DNA from: Streptomyces sp. NBC_00576
Lineage (GTDB): Bacteria; Actinomycetota; Actinomycetes; Streptomycetales; Streptomycetaceae
DNA length: 64,000 nucleotides
Direction: 5' to 3'
Assembly (NCBI RefSeq): GCF_036345175.1
Contig: NZ_CP107780.1
Coordinates: 7,254,001 to 7,318,000 of the forward strand
Shown: positions 38,986-46,325 of the stretch, piece by piece
Position numbering within the stretch: position 1 is the stretch's first letter
How the letters are laid out: each line of letters begins with the position of its first letter
Position numbers and translations under genes: made by a program
Notes under the pieces: model-generated
Databases searched by the model: none
The model's input: the letters and a program-made list of their open reading frames with translations, nothing else
What the model was told of the DNA's origin: nothing

Positions 38986-39214
38986 CGCCCTGGCCGTGGT
39001 GCCGGCCGGTGACTCCACCGGCCGGTACCACGGCTGTCTTTTGCCCGTGCGTCGATTTCGCTTGTGCGTCAATCCTTTGGGACACGTTCCGTGTTCCGGA
39101 ATCACGAGGGCCGCAGAAATTTTCTGCGTACGGGGTTTCCGTCGACACCGGGGCTCGTTAGGCACGTCGACAGAATTCCCTCTGGTGACATGAGTTGCCG
39201 AAGAAAGGAACACG

Positions 39215-39505
39215 ATGAAGTCCCTGAAGGCTGCCGCTGTTGTTGCCGGGTCCCTGGTCATCGCCGGAGCCGCCGCGCCCGCGTTCGCCTACGACGCCGC
39301 CGACCTCACGCCCGCCAGCCTCAACGGCGCTGTGAACACGCTCACCAAGGGCCCCCTCGACGTACAGCAGCTGCAGCCGCTGCAGCAGCAGTCGAACGCG
39401 CTCGACACCGAGAACAAGGATTCGGTGCTCAGCACGGTGAAGGGCGCGACGACCGCCCTCAACTCGAACGGCGGGCTGCTCGGCGGCCTGCCCCTCCAGG
39501 GCTGA
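39215..39505 (+). CDS. Small secreted protein of unknown function
   Basis: 96-residue exported protein: signal peptide KSLKAAAVVAGSLVIAGAAAPAFA, then about 72 residues rich in Leu, Gln and Asn (LTPASLNGAVNTLTKGPLDVQ, QPLQQQSNALDTENKDSVL) and ending GGLLGGLPLQG. No Cys. ATG at 39215 behind GAAAGGAAC. A perfect terminator follows. Similar in length and composition to small cell-surface proteins of aerial hyphae, but no family recognised. Confidence 0.8.
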   Translation: MKSLKAAAVVAGSLVIAGAAAPAFAYDAADLTPASLNGAVNTLTKGPLDVQQLQPLQQQSNALDTENKDSVLSTVKGATTALNSNGGLLGGLPLQG

Positions 39506-39517
39506 CACGAGTGTCGA

Positions 39518-39564
39518 AAGGACCGATTCCGTCCGCCTTCCTCGGCGGTGTGGAATCGGTCCTT
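39518..39564 (+). terminator. Terminator of the small secreted protein gene
   Basis: 13-bp perfect outer stem AAGGACCGATTCC (39518-39530) / GGAATCGGTCCTT (39552-39564) enclosing an inner CCGCC/GGCGG stem. Confidence 0.88.
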
Positions 39565-39671
39565 CGCGTTGTTCGAGTCCCGTCCCTCTTTCGTGTGGAT
39601 ACCGGCGGGAAATCCCCCGGTCGAGTGAGAACGCGGCCGGACGCGTCAAATACCGCCGATAAGGTTCCGCG

Positions 39672-40166
39672 GTGACCTCAACCTCAAGCGAAACGCGCCC
39701 TTTCCGCATCGCCGACCTGGGCACGCTCGTCGTGATGGCCTGGAGCGGTGAGGCCCCCGACGGTGACATGCCCTACCTCCTCGCCTACTCCCTCGGGGAC
39801 GGCGAGGGCGGCCCGGAGGCCTCGGCCGTCGCCGTCGAGCAGCTCCTCGCCAACACCGGTCTGCCGGTCGGCGGCGACACCGTCGACGGCTCCACCCGCC
39901 CGAGCCTGCCGGTCAGCCTGCTCGTCGAGTCCGGTTCGGCCGTCGTCACCATGCCGCAGCTCAACGCCCAGTGCATCCCGCCCGCCGAATGGCTCACCGC
40001 GGTCGCCGAACGAGGCTTCGCCTACCTGGTGTTCACCACCCGCCCCTGGCCCGAGGCCCAGCCTGGCAAGCCCATCGAGCCGGAGGCGCTGGCCGCCTTC
40101 GCGGGCGCCGAGGAGACCCTGACGGCCGCGGCCCACGTCATCCTCCCGGCCCGCAGCCTGCGCTGA
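39672..40166 (+). CDS. Conserved Streptomyces hypothetical protein (DUF5949-like)
   Basis: 164-residue soluble protein without signal or membrane segment. Recognisable stretches include LGTLVVMAWSGEAPDGDMPYLLAYSLGDGEGG and FAYLVFTTRPWPEAQPGKP. I recall this pattern from a Streptomyces-restricted DUF (probably DUF5949), with no known activity. The start is GTG at 39672 with a weak ribosome-binding site. Confidence 0.7.
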   Translation: MTSTSSETRPFRIADLGTLVVMAWSGEAPDGDMPYLLAYSLGDGEGGPEASAVAVEQLLANTGLPVGGDTVDGSTRPSLPVSLLVESGSAVVTMPQLNAQCIPPAEWLTAVAERGFAYLVFTTRPWPEAQPGKPIEPEALAAFAGAEETLTAAAHVILPARSLR

Positions 40167-40355
40167 CGGCCGACAGGCGCGGGGTGAGGTCCGGGGGTCC
40201 GGACAGGCGAGTCGGCTGTCCGGGCCGGGCCGCCCTTCCGGGCTGATCGGACGATTAATGCACCAGTTGGGGGAATCTTCAGCTGATGCGGTTCCCAGGA
40301 TCGTTACGCGGTACGGATGAGCACCCCCCGATTCCTGAAAAGGACCGTATTTGCG

Positions 40356-40862
40356 ATGAAGTCGACCACTCGAACCCTTGCCGCCGTCGTCACCGGCGTG
40401 GCGGCGGCGGTGGGCGCCGCGGCCCCCGCCGTCGCGGCCGACACGGTCCCCGTACCCGTCCCTCTGGATGGTGTCGAGAAGTCCCTCAACGTGAGCCTGC
40501 CCAGGGCCGGCGGCGAACTGCCGCTGCTGAGGCCGGGCGTACCCGAGGGTCCGCGGTACGTCGAGGGGCAGATGATCCCGGCCGGCGCGGTGCCGCAGGT
40601 CCCGATGGGTGCCGCGCTGCCCGGTCTGTCGGCCGAGGCGCCGCTGCCGCAGGTCGTCGGGAAGGGCTTCGACCAGGCCGGTGTCAGCGTTCCCGCGGCC
40701 GCCCTGCGGACCCTGACTCCCGGCCTGGCCGTGGACACCCCGGTGACCGCGCCGGACTCCGAGGGGTTCGGCCTGCCGACGCTCAAGGAGCCGCAGGCCG
40801 CCGTACTCACCCCGGTGCTGCAGACGGCCCCGACCGGCGTCCTGGGGCTCGGCTCGATGTAG
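40356..40862 (+). CDS. Secreted hypothetical protein
   Basis: 168-residue exported protein: signal peptide KSTTRTLAAVVTGVAAAVGAAAPAVAA followed by a Pro/Val/Leu-rich low-complexity body (PVPVPLDGVEKSLNVSLPRAGGELP, GAALPGLSAEAPLPQVVGKG) without Cys. An upstream in-frame ATG at 40317 would add 13 residues; the ATG at 40356 places the signal peptide at the N-terminus and was preferred. No domain recognised. Genes of this type often accompany chaplin loci. Confidence 0.75.
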   Translation: MKSTTRTLAAVVTGVAAAVGAAAPAVAADTVPVPVPLDGVEKSLNVSLPRAGGELPLLRPGVPEGPRYVEGQMIPAGAVPQVPMGAALPGLSAEAPLPQVVGKGFDQAGVSVPAAALRTLTPGLAVDTPVTAPDSEGFGLPTLKEPQAAVLTPVLQTAPTGVLGLGSM

Positions 40863-40909
40863 TCCGGGTTGTTCCAGGTAGTCGCGGGATCTGACGAACT
40901 GGACCATCT

Positions 40910-40934
40910 GGGCCCGGTGTTGACACCCGGGCCC
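40910..40934. terminator. GC hairpin between exported-protein gene and melC1
   Basis: 8-bp stem GGGCCCGG (40910-40917) / CCGGGCCC (40927-40934). A TTGACA within the loop could also be a -35 element for the tyrosinase operon. Confidence 0.5.
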
Positions 40935-40990
40935 GGTCACCGGGCGGTCGTGGCTACCGAACGAACCGAACGAGGAGGAGGGCGAGAGTT

Positions 40991-41464
40991 TTGTTCGTCA
41001 GCAGAGAACCGCGGGGCCCGGTAGGCCCCAGTGCCTGTTCCAGCACGCGGCGGGACGCGCTGCGTGCCCTGTGCGTGTCGGCCCTCGCCCTGGCCGTGGT
41101 CCCGGTCGTCGCCGCCGCGTGGCCCCGGCGTGCGGGGGGCGGCGACGAGGCGCCGTCCTTCGACGAGACGTACCGGGGCCGCCGACTGCGCGGTATGAAG
41201 GCCGACGTCGATGGCGCGGAGCATCTCGACCACATGGCGCAGACCCTGCGCGTGCCCGGCGGCGGGCGGTGGCACGTCACCGTGGACGGGCGGCCACTGC
41301 ATCTGATGCGGCGCGCGGACGGGACGTATCTGACCATGATCGACCACTACCGCTCGTACCCCACGGCCCTGGAGGCGGCCCGCGCCGCAGTCGACGAGCT
41401 GGGGCCGGGGCGGCAGTTGACGGTCATCGGCGGGGAAGGGGGTGGCCGTGGTGTACACGCGTAA
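40991..41464 (+). CDS. melC1: Tyrosinase copper chaperone/cofactor MelC1
   Basis: 157-residue protein with a Tat-like signal (STRRDALRALCVSALALAVVPVVAAAW) and the MelC1 core: FDETYRGRRLRGM, GRWHVTVDGRPLHLMRRADGTYLTMIDHYRSYPTALEAARAAVDEL split over two strands. MelC1 forms a complex with apo-tyrosinase, loads copper and carries MelC2 out through the Tat pathway. The best start is TTG at 40991 behind GAGGAGGAGGG. Its 3' end overlaps melC2 by 23 nt. Confidence 0.9.
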   Translation: MFVSREPRGPVGPSACSSTRRDALRALCVSALALAVVPVVAAAWPRRAGGGDEAPSFDETYRGRRLRGMKADVDGAEHLDHMAQTLRVPGGGRWHVTVDGRPLHLMRRADGTYLTMIDHYRSYPTALEAARAAVDELGPGRQLTVIGGEGGGRGVHA

Positions 41465-42317
41465 GGACGTCAGCACGCTGACGCGCGGCGAGCGGCGGCG
41501 GTTCGTCGGGGCGCTGCTGGAGCTCAAACGGCGGGGCGAGTACGACGAGTTCGTGCGCACGCACATCGAGTACTACGTCTCCGACGGCGAGAAGGGGCTG
41601 CGTACGGCCCACATGGCGCCCTCATTCCTGCCCTGGCACCGGCAGTTCCTGCTGGACCTGGAGGAGGCGCTGCAGCGCCTGGACCCGTCGGTGACGCTGC
41701 CGTACTGGGACTGGACCCGGGACCGTACGACGGCCGGGGCGCCCTGGAGCGAGGACCTGCTCGGCGGTACCGGGCGATCCTCCGACCATCGGGTGATGAC
41801 CGGGCCGTTCGCCTACGACCACGGCGACTGGACCATCAAGGAGAGCGTCACCGACGGCGAGTTCCTCACCCGGGACCTCGGCCGCGCCCGCCAGCCGCTC
41901 GCGCTGCCGACCCGGCAGGACCTGGACGTGGCCCTTGCCGACCCCGTCTACGACGTGTCGCCGTGGAACTCGACGTCCGCGAAGGGGTTCCGCAACAAGC
42001 TCGAAGGGTGGGGGAGCGGGCGGGGTGCCGCTTCCTGGCGCAACCACAATCGCGTCCACCGCTGGGTCGGCGGGCACATGGTCGGCGGTGCCTCCGTCAA
42101 CGACCCCGTTTTCTGGCTGCACCACGCCTTCGTCGACCTGTGCTGGTCGCGCTGGCAGCGTCGGCACGGGGCCGGCGCCCGCTATCTGCCCGACCGGCCG
42201 CCGCGGTCCGGCGACGCACAGCGCGGCCGGGTCGTCGCCCGGCACGAGACGCTGCCGCCGTGGGACCTGACGCCGGACCAGTTGGAGGACCACAGCGGCG
42301 TCTACCGGTACGCGTAA
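41442..42317 (+). CDS. melC2: Tyrosinase (monophenol monooxygenase)
   Basis: 291-residue type-3 copper enzyme that oxidises tyrosine to dopaquinone for melanin formation. The CuA ligands are His41, His57 and His66 (RTAHMAP, LPWHRQF). The CuB ligands are His202, His206 (WRNHNRVH) and His228 (FWLHHAFVD). Length and motif order match Streptomyces MelC2. It has no signal peptide of its own and should be exported with MelC1. GTG at 41442 lies within the end of melC1, giving translational coupling. A perfect terminator follows. Confidence 0.95.
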   Translation: MAVVYTRKDVSTLTRGERRRFVGALLELKRRGEYDEFVRTHIEYYVSDGEKGLRTAHMAPSFLPWHRQFLLDLEEALQRLDPSVTLPYWDWTRDRTTAGAPWSEDLLGGTGRSSDHRVMTGPFAYDHGDWTIKESVTDGEFLTRDLGRARQPLALPTRQDLDVALADPVYDVSPWNSTSAKGFRNKLEGWGSGRGAASWRNHNRVHRWVGGHMVGGASVNDPVFWLHHAFVDLCWSRWQRRHGAGARYLPDRPPRSGDAQRGRVVARHETLPPWDLTPDQLEDHSGVYRYA

Positions 42318-42359
42318 CGAAGTACGGGTAGACGAGGGACGGAAAGCGGTACGAGCGCG

Positions 42360-42394
42360 GAAGAGCCCCGACGGTGGATCCGTCGGGGCTCTTC
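42360..42394. terminator. Bidirectional terminator between melC2 and chaplin 3
   Basis: 15-bp perfect stem GAAGAGCCCCGACGG (42360-42374), loop TGGAT, CCGTCGGGGCTCTTC (42380-42394), between convergent genes. Confidence 0.92.
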
Positions 42395-42415
42395 CGGTGC
42401 TTGCCTTACGGCGTG

Positions 42416-42730
42416 TCAGTTGCCGTATCCGCCGGGGCCGGGGTTGCCCTGGTGGTGGTCGGGGCCGGGGTTGCCCTTGTGGTGGTGGCCGCTGACATTG
42501 GCGCAGGTGTTGCCGAAGGCCGGGTTCAGCAGACCGACGAGGTTGATGGTGTTGCCGCAGACGTTGACCGGGATGTGGACCGGAACCTGCAGGACGTTGC
42601 CGGACAGGACGCCGGGCGAGCCGATGGCCGCGGCCTGGGCATCCGCGTCAGCGGTGGCCATACCGGCACCGCCGAGCACCACGGCACCGGTGCCGAGAGC
42701 GGCGACGGCTGCCTTCGCGATGCGAGACAT
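42416..42730 (-). CDS. Short chaplin 3 with His/Gly/Pro-rich C-terminal extension
   Basis: 104-residue secreted chaplin: signal peptide SRIAKAAVAALGTGAVVLGGAGMATA, chaplin domain GSPGVLSGNVLQVPVHIPVN, VCGNTINLVGLLNPAFGN and TCAN. Ordinary short chaplins stop within a few residues of the second Cys. This one continues for about 24 residues, SGHHHKGNPGPDHHQGNPG then PGGYGN, with five His and two NPGP motifs. The tail could bind copper or another metal; the gene is convergent with the tyrosinase operon. ATG at 42730 follows AAAGGAGAACG. A BldN-like promoter lies upstream. Confidence 0.93.
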   Translation of the reverse strand: MSRIAKAAVAALGTGAVVLGGAGMATADADAQAAAIGSPGVLSGNVLQVPVHIPVNVCGNTINLVGLLNPAFGNTCANVSGHHHKGNPGPDHHQGNPGPGGYGN

Positions 42731-42788
42731 CACGTTCTCCTTTGGTTCGATGAAATGCGGGCGCTCGACTCGCGCCCGCACTTCCCCT

Positions 42789-42816
42789 ACAACGCGCCCG
42801 CTCACGCCTGGTAACG
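42789..42816 (-). promoter_or_regulatory. BldN-like promoter of chaplin 3
   Basis: On the minus strand CGTTAC (42816-42811), 16-nt spacer, CGTTGT (42794-42789), 5/6 and 5/6 to CGTAAC-N16-CGTTGA, about 58 nt upstream of the ATG. Confidence 0.6.
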
Positions 42817-42915
42817 GCGTTCAGCCGGGCGTCACCCTTTTCGAAGAGCGGTCTCGGCAAAGGGGTGACGGCAGAAGTGGTGGGACACCGCTCGTGCACG
42901 GGTTAGCCTCCGGGC

Positions 42916-43251
42916 ATGGCATCCGACCCCCAAGCCGAGCAGAACGAGCGGCAGCAGACCCAGAACGTGTTGCGGACCTTCGTACGGGAGGACGGCCGAC
43001 TCGTGCGGCTGCCCGCCCGCTGGAGCCGGAAGCTGATCGTGCTCCGGCACATCACCGAGGAGACCTTCGAGCCCGGGGTCGAGTACGCCGAGCGGCTCGT
43101 CGACGAGCGGCTGCGGGTGTGGTGCGAGGGCGCGAGCCGTATCGACCATGTGACGCTGCGCCGGTATCTGGTGGACCTGAACCATCTGCGGCGCAGCGGG
43201 GGCGTCTACTGGCGGCCCGCCGAGGCGGACCTCCGCGCCGACGCCGCCTGA
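42916..43251 (+). CDS. DUF2087-domain protein
   Basis: 111-residue protein matching the DUF2087 pattern: LRTFVREDGRLVRLPARWSRKLIVL, the FEPGVEYAERLVDERLRVWCEG segment and VTLRRYLVDLNHLRRSGGVYWR. The fold is thought to be a winged-helix-like nucleic-acid-binding domain, sometimes found alone or fused to regulators. No direct function known. ATG at 42916. A terminator hairpin follows and separates it from the conservon. Confidence 0.8.
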   Translation: MASDPQAEQNERQQTQNVLRTFVREDGRLVRLPARWSRKLIVLRHITEETFEPGVEYAERLVDERLRVWCEGASRIDHVTLRRYLVDLNHLRRSGGVYWRPAEADLRADAA

Positions 43252-43265
43252 GCGTCCGTCACCAC

Positions 43266-43300
43266 AGGCCCGCTCCCCGAAAGAATCAGGGGGCGGGCCT
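43266..43300 (+). terminator. Terminator of the DUF2087 gene
   Basis: Stem AGGCCCGCTCCCC (43266-43278) / GGGGGCGGGCCT (43289-43300), one bulge. It opens the 350-bp gap before the conservon; the rest of that gap is a probable promoter region (43370-43440) and the structured leader. Confidence 0.78.
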
Positions 43301-43455
43301 TCGCGCGTCCGGAGGTCTCGGGTCCTCAACTGTCGTGGGCCCGTTCGCGAATCCTGTGTGAAGGTCTCCAAGTAAGCGTAAACGGAACCTTTTTGACGCT
43401 CACTTGACTGTTAAGATCATCCCACTTTCAGTAGGCTGAGGCGCGCCAAGCGCAC

Positions 43456-43590
43456 GGGGGCAGTCTCTAAGGGCCCCCATCGCGAAGGAGTGGCTGAGTT
43501 GGTCCGCCGGTAAGGTTCGCCACCGGGCAAGGCCCGAGTTCCAGGCCAGGACCCAACGGACTGCAACTGCTCCTGTCGCAAGGCGACTTG
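43456..43590 (+). ncRNA. Candidate structured 5' leader RNA of the conservon (possible cis-regulatory element)
   Basis: Between a GC hairpin (GGGGGC 43456-43461 / GCCCCC 43473-43478) and the cvnA start, the strand folds by hand as follows. P1 pairs 43482-43493 with 43567-43579 (12 pairs, two G-U, one bulge). P2 pairs 43498-43505 with 43549-43557 (8 pairs, one bulge). Inside are a hairpin 43507-43526 capped by GG-UUCG-CC and a smaller one at 43531-43547. The 3' strand of P1 overlaps a competing perfect hairpin GTCGC-AAG-GCGAC (43575-43587) that ends 14 nt before the ATG. Mutually exclusive helices next to the start are the design of a translational switch. This is manual folding of GC-rich sequence; no known riboswitch class was recognised. 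Confidence 0.4.
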
Positions 43591-43601
43591 AAGAGAGTCT
43601 C

Positions 43602-44810
43602 ATGACGTCATTGATCCAGGATCCACTGCTGTGGATCTTGCTCGTGGTCTTGGTCGCTGCGGTCGTCGCAGTGATGCGAGCCCGCAGAACCAACATGGCG
43701 CTCCGCAGGAAGAGCAACGACCTGCAGAGCGCCCGCGAAGCCGCACAAAGCGAACGCGACCGCCTCTATGCGGAATACACCCAGCTGAACGCGCAGCACG
43801 CGGGCGACCTCGCGGCGGTGCGCAAGGATGCGGAGGAAGACACCAAGGCCGTCCTGAAGTCCGCGATGCGGACGCTCCAGGTACTCGCCGACGAACAGCA
43901 GCTCATCATCGAGAAGTCGCAGCGCCGCTACGGCGACGACGAACAGGTCCTCGGTGACCTGATGATGATCGACCACACCAACAGCCAGTTCGGCCGCCGT
44001 GCGCAGGGCATCGCCGTGCTGTGCGGCGGCTGGCTCGGCCGGCGCGAGAACACCGCCTCCGTGTACGACGTGGCCCGCAGTGCCCAGGGCCGCATCAAGC
44101 ACTTCGACCGCGTCACCATCAACACCCAGGTCAACGTCTCGGTGGCCAGCCGGGCCGTCGAGCCCATCGCGGTCGTCCTCGCCGAGCTGCTGGCCAACGC
44201 CACCAACTACAGCGCGCCCGGCACCCGCGTCGACATCAACATCCAGGCCGTACCCACCGGTGTCTGCCTGATCGTCGACGATGCCGGCCTCGGCATGAAC
44301 ACGGAGGAGAAGGCGCGCGCCGCCGTCCTGCTCTCCCCGCAGGCACCGGTCGACATCACGAGCCTCGGCGACCCGCCGAAGTTCGGCTTCGCCGTGTCCG
44401 GGATGCTCGCGACCCGGTACGGCTTCAAGGTCTCGGTCGATTCGGTGTCGCCCTACGGCGGCGTACGGGCGGTGATTCTCTTGCCAGAGAACCTGTTGAC
44501 GACGGACGTTCCCGAGCCCGAGGGCGGGCGCGCGAAGGCCGCACCGCAGGCCGAGGCACCTGCCGTGGCCCCGCAGCGGCTGACCCCGGTGGCCACGCCG
44601 GGCGGACCGCCGCGTCCGATCGGGACGACTGCCGGCGGCCTGCCCAAGCGGCGGCGGCGCGGCAGTCCGGTCGCGGTGGTGCCACCGCCGCCGGAGCCGG
44701 CCCAGCCGGAGCACAACACCGAGGTGACGGCCTCACGTATCGGTGCGTTCCAGCGCGGAACGCTGCTTGGGCGGGATACGACGACCATGGAAGGACCACA
44801 GGACCAGTGA
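43602..44810 (+). CDS. cvnA: Conservon sensor-like protein CvnA (histidine kinase-type ATPase)
   Basis: 402-residue membrane protein. One N-terminal membrane segment (LLWILLVVLVAAVVAVM), a coiled-coil stretch (residues ~35-90), a degenerate dimerisation region without a clear phospho-His H-box, then a HATPase_c domain with N-box ELLANATNYSAPGTRV, G1 DDAGLGM and G2-like GFAVSGMLATRYGF. The Pro-rich C-terminal tail is disordered. CvnA proteins start the conservon signalling complex with CvnB, C and D; the S. griseus rarABCDE operon is the best-studied relative and restrains aerial growth. The stop overlaps the cvnB GTG. A structured leader precedes the gene. Confidence 0.9.
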   Translation: MTSLIQDPLLWILLVVLVAAVVAVMRARRTNMALRRKSNDLQSAREAAQSERDRLYAEYTQLNAQHAGDLAAVRKDAEEDTKAVLKSAMRTLQVLADEQQLIIEKSQRRYGDDEQVLGDLMMIDHTNSQFGRRAQGIAVLCGGWLGRRENTASVYDVARSAQGRIKHFDRVTINTQVNVSVASRAVEPIAVVLAELLANATNYSAPGTRVDINIQAVPTGVCLIVDDAGLGMNTEEKARAAVLLSPQAPVDITSLGDPPKFGFAVSGMLATRYGFKVSVDSVSPYGGVRAVILLPENLLTTDVPEPEGGRAKAAPQAEAPAVAPQRLTPVATPGGPPRPIGTTAGGLPKRRRRGSPVAVVPPPPEPAQPEHNTEVTASRIGAFQRGTLLGRDTTTMEGPQDQ

Positions 44811-45208
44811 ATCCCGATCTGTCGTGGGTGCTGAACGACGTGCTGCAGGTGCGCGGCGCCCGTCACGCGATCCTCGTCTCGGCCGACGGCCTCCTCCTGG
44901 AGCGGTCCAGTGACATCGAGCGCGACGCGGCGGAGACCAACGCCGCCGCGATGAGCTCGATGCAGTCCCTCAGCCGGGCCGTCGCCCCCTTCGTAGGCTT
45001 CGGACTCGGTCTGTGGAAGCAGACGCTGATCGAGTACGACGGCGGCTGGATCTTCCTGATAGCCGCCGGCAGCGGTGCCTACCTCGCCGTGTCGGCCGCG
45101 CTGGACGTCGACATGGAGGCCATGTCGTTCCGGATGCAGCAGCAGGTGGGGGCGCTCGGCAAGGCGATGACCACCCCGCCGCGCCAGAACGCCGGTGCGG
45201 ACGCATGA
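44807..45208 (+). CDS. cvnB: Roadblock/LC7 protein CvnB
   Basis: 133-residue roadblock/LC7-fold protein: WVLNDVLQVRGARHAILVSADGLLLERSSDI, AAAMSSMQSLSRAVAPFVGFG and WIFLIAAGSGAYLAVSAA. In conservons it is the likely GTPase-regulating partner of CvnD. GTG at 44807 overlaps the cvnA stop and its own stop overlaps the cvnC ATG (ATGA), so expression is coupled. Confidence 0.92.
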   Translation: MNPDLSWVLNDVLQVRGARHAILVSADGLLLERSSDIERDAAETNAAAMSSMQSLSRAVAPFVGFGLGLWKQTLIEYDGGWIFLIAAGSGAYLAVSAALDVDMEAMSFRMQQQVGALGKAMTTPPRQNAGADA

Positions 45209-45585
45209 ACGCGCACGGCGACGAGGCTCCGGTCACGGTCACCAGCGACTTCGTCCGGTCGTACGTCATCACGGGCGGGCGGCGGCTGCCGACCGCCGAT
45301 GACCTGTCCCTGCACACCCTGGTCACACTGGCTCCCGACCGGGAGGTGCCGCTCGGCGCCAGCCCCGAGGTACGGGCCATCTGGGACCTGTGCGGTGGCG
45401 GCTACCTCTCCGTCGCGGAGGTCGCCGCGCACCTGTCGCTGCCGGTGGGGGTCGCCCGACTCCTGCTGACCGATTTATTCGAACAGGGTCATCTCCTGCG
45501 CCGTGCCGCGCCCCCACGCGCCCAGTCCGTCGACAGAGGAATCATCGAAAAGGTGCTGCATGGACTCGAATCGCTCTACGGCTGA
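45205..45585 (+). CDS. cvnC: DUF742 protein CvnC, with TTA codon
   Basis: 126-residue DUF742 protein: TSDFVRSYVITGGRRLPTADDLSLHTLV, IWDLCGGGYLSVAEVAAHLSLPVGVARLLL and the C-terminal HGLESLYG. The central part looks like a winged helix; role in the complex unknown. Codon 91 is TTA (45475-45477), the rare Leu codon read only by the bldA tRNA in Streptomyces, so full conservon expression could depend on bldA. ATG at 45205; the gene overlaps cvnD by 26 nt. Confidence 0.92.
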   Translation: MNAHGDEAPVTVTSDFVRSYVITGGRRLPTADDLSLHTLVTLAPDREVPLGASPEVRAIWDLCGGGYLSVAEVAAHLSLPVGVARLLLTDLFEQGHLLRRAAPPRAQSVDRGIIEKVLHGLESLYG

Positions 45586-46150
45586 GACGATCTACGTCTC
45601 AGACGCGGTCACCACCACCGCGAAGATCCTTGTCGTAGGGCACTTCGCCGTGGGCAAGACCACGTACATCGGCTCGCTGTCGGAGATCGCCCCACTGCGC
45701 ACCGAGGAGAAGATGACCCAGGCGTCCGCTCAGGTGGACGACCTGAAGGGCGCGCCGGACAAGGTGACGACCACGGTCGCGCTGGACTTCGGACGGCTCA
45801 CGCTGAGCGAGGAACTGGTGCTGTACCTGTTCGGTACGCCCGGTCAGCAGCGCTTCATGCAGCTGTGGGAGGACATGGCCCGCGGCGCGCTCGGAGCACT
45901 GCTTCTCGTCGACCCGTCCCGGCTGGCGGAAACGTTTCCGGTGATCGACCTGGTCGAGAAGTACGGCCTGGAGTACGCCATCGCCGTCAACACCTTCGAC
46001 CCGGCGGCCGAGTTCGACGAGGACGAGATCCGCGAGGCCCTCGACCTGCTGCCCGACACCCCGGTCGTCTACTGCGACGCCCGGGACCCGAAGTCGTCCG
46101 CGAGGGCGCTGATCGCCCTCGTCCAGCACCTGCTCACCCGCGCTGCCTGA
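45560..46150 (+). CDS. cvnD: Ras-like GTPase CvnD
   Basis: 196-residue small GTPase of the conservon (MglA-like) type: P-loop G27-HFAVGKTT, switch region TTTVALDFGRLTL, G3 FGTPGQQRF with Gln-Gln-Arg, and VNTFDPAAEFDEDE in place of NKxD. It switches the conservon complex between GTP and GDP states, with CvnB as the likely regulator. ATG at 45560 lies inside cvnC. A 175-nt GC-rich gap with repeated GGTCCGG/CCGGACC segments separates it from the P450 gene. Confidence 0.93.
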   Translation: MDSNRSTAETIYVSDAVTTTAKILVVGHFAVGKTTYIGSLSEIAPLRTEEKMTQASAQVDDLKGAPDKVTTTVALDFGRLTLSEELVLYLFGTPGQQRFMQLWEDMARGALGALLLVDPSRLAETFPVIDLVEKYGLEYAIAVNTFDPAAEFDEDEIREALDLLPDTPVVYCDARDPKSSARALIALVQHLLTRAA

Positions 46151-46325
46151 GCCCCGGTCCTCCCTTTCGGGCCCCTCCCCGCACAGGGGGTCCGGACAGG
46201 GGGCCGGGACCAGGGTCCGGGCAGCACTTCCGGGCAGGGGCCCGGACCATCCGGACCAGGGCCCCGTACAAGTTTTCCTCACCCCCGTCCCCCGCCCCGA
46301 GGCGCGGGGAACCCTAAGGAACCCC

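Noticed and set aside
43482..43579. Leader sequence considered as a tRNA-like gene (GGCTGAGTTGGTC and GAGTTCC segments)
   Set aside because: No acceptor stem with a T-arm at the right distance and no anticodon loop; the pairing fits a branched leader RNA better.
46151..46325. GC-rich gap between cvnD and the P450 gene considered as a small gene or terminator
   Set aside because: It holds repeated GGTCCGG/CCGGACC segments that could pair in several ways, but no single strong hairpin with T-run and no coding signal; it is left as a spacer.
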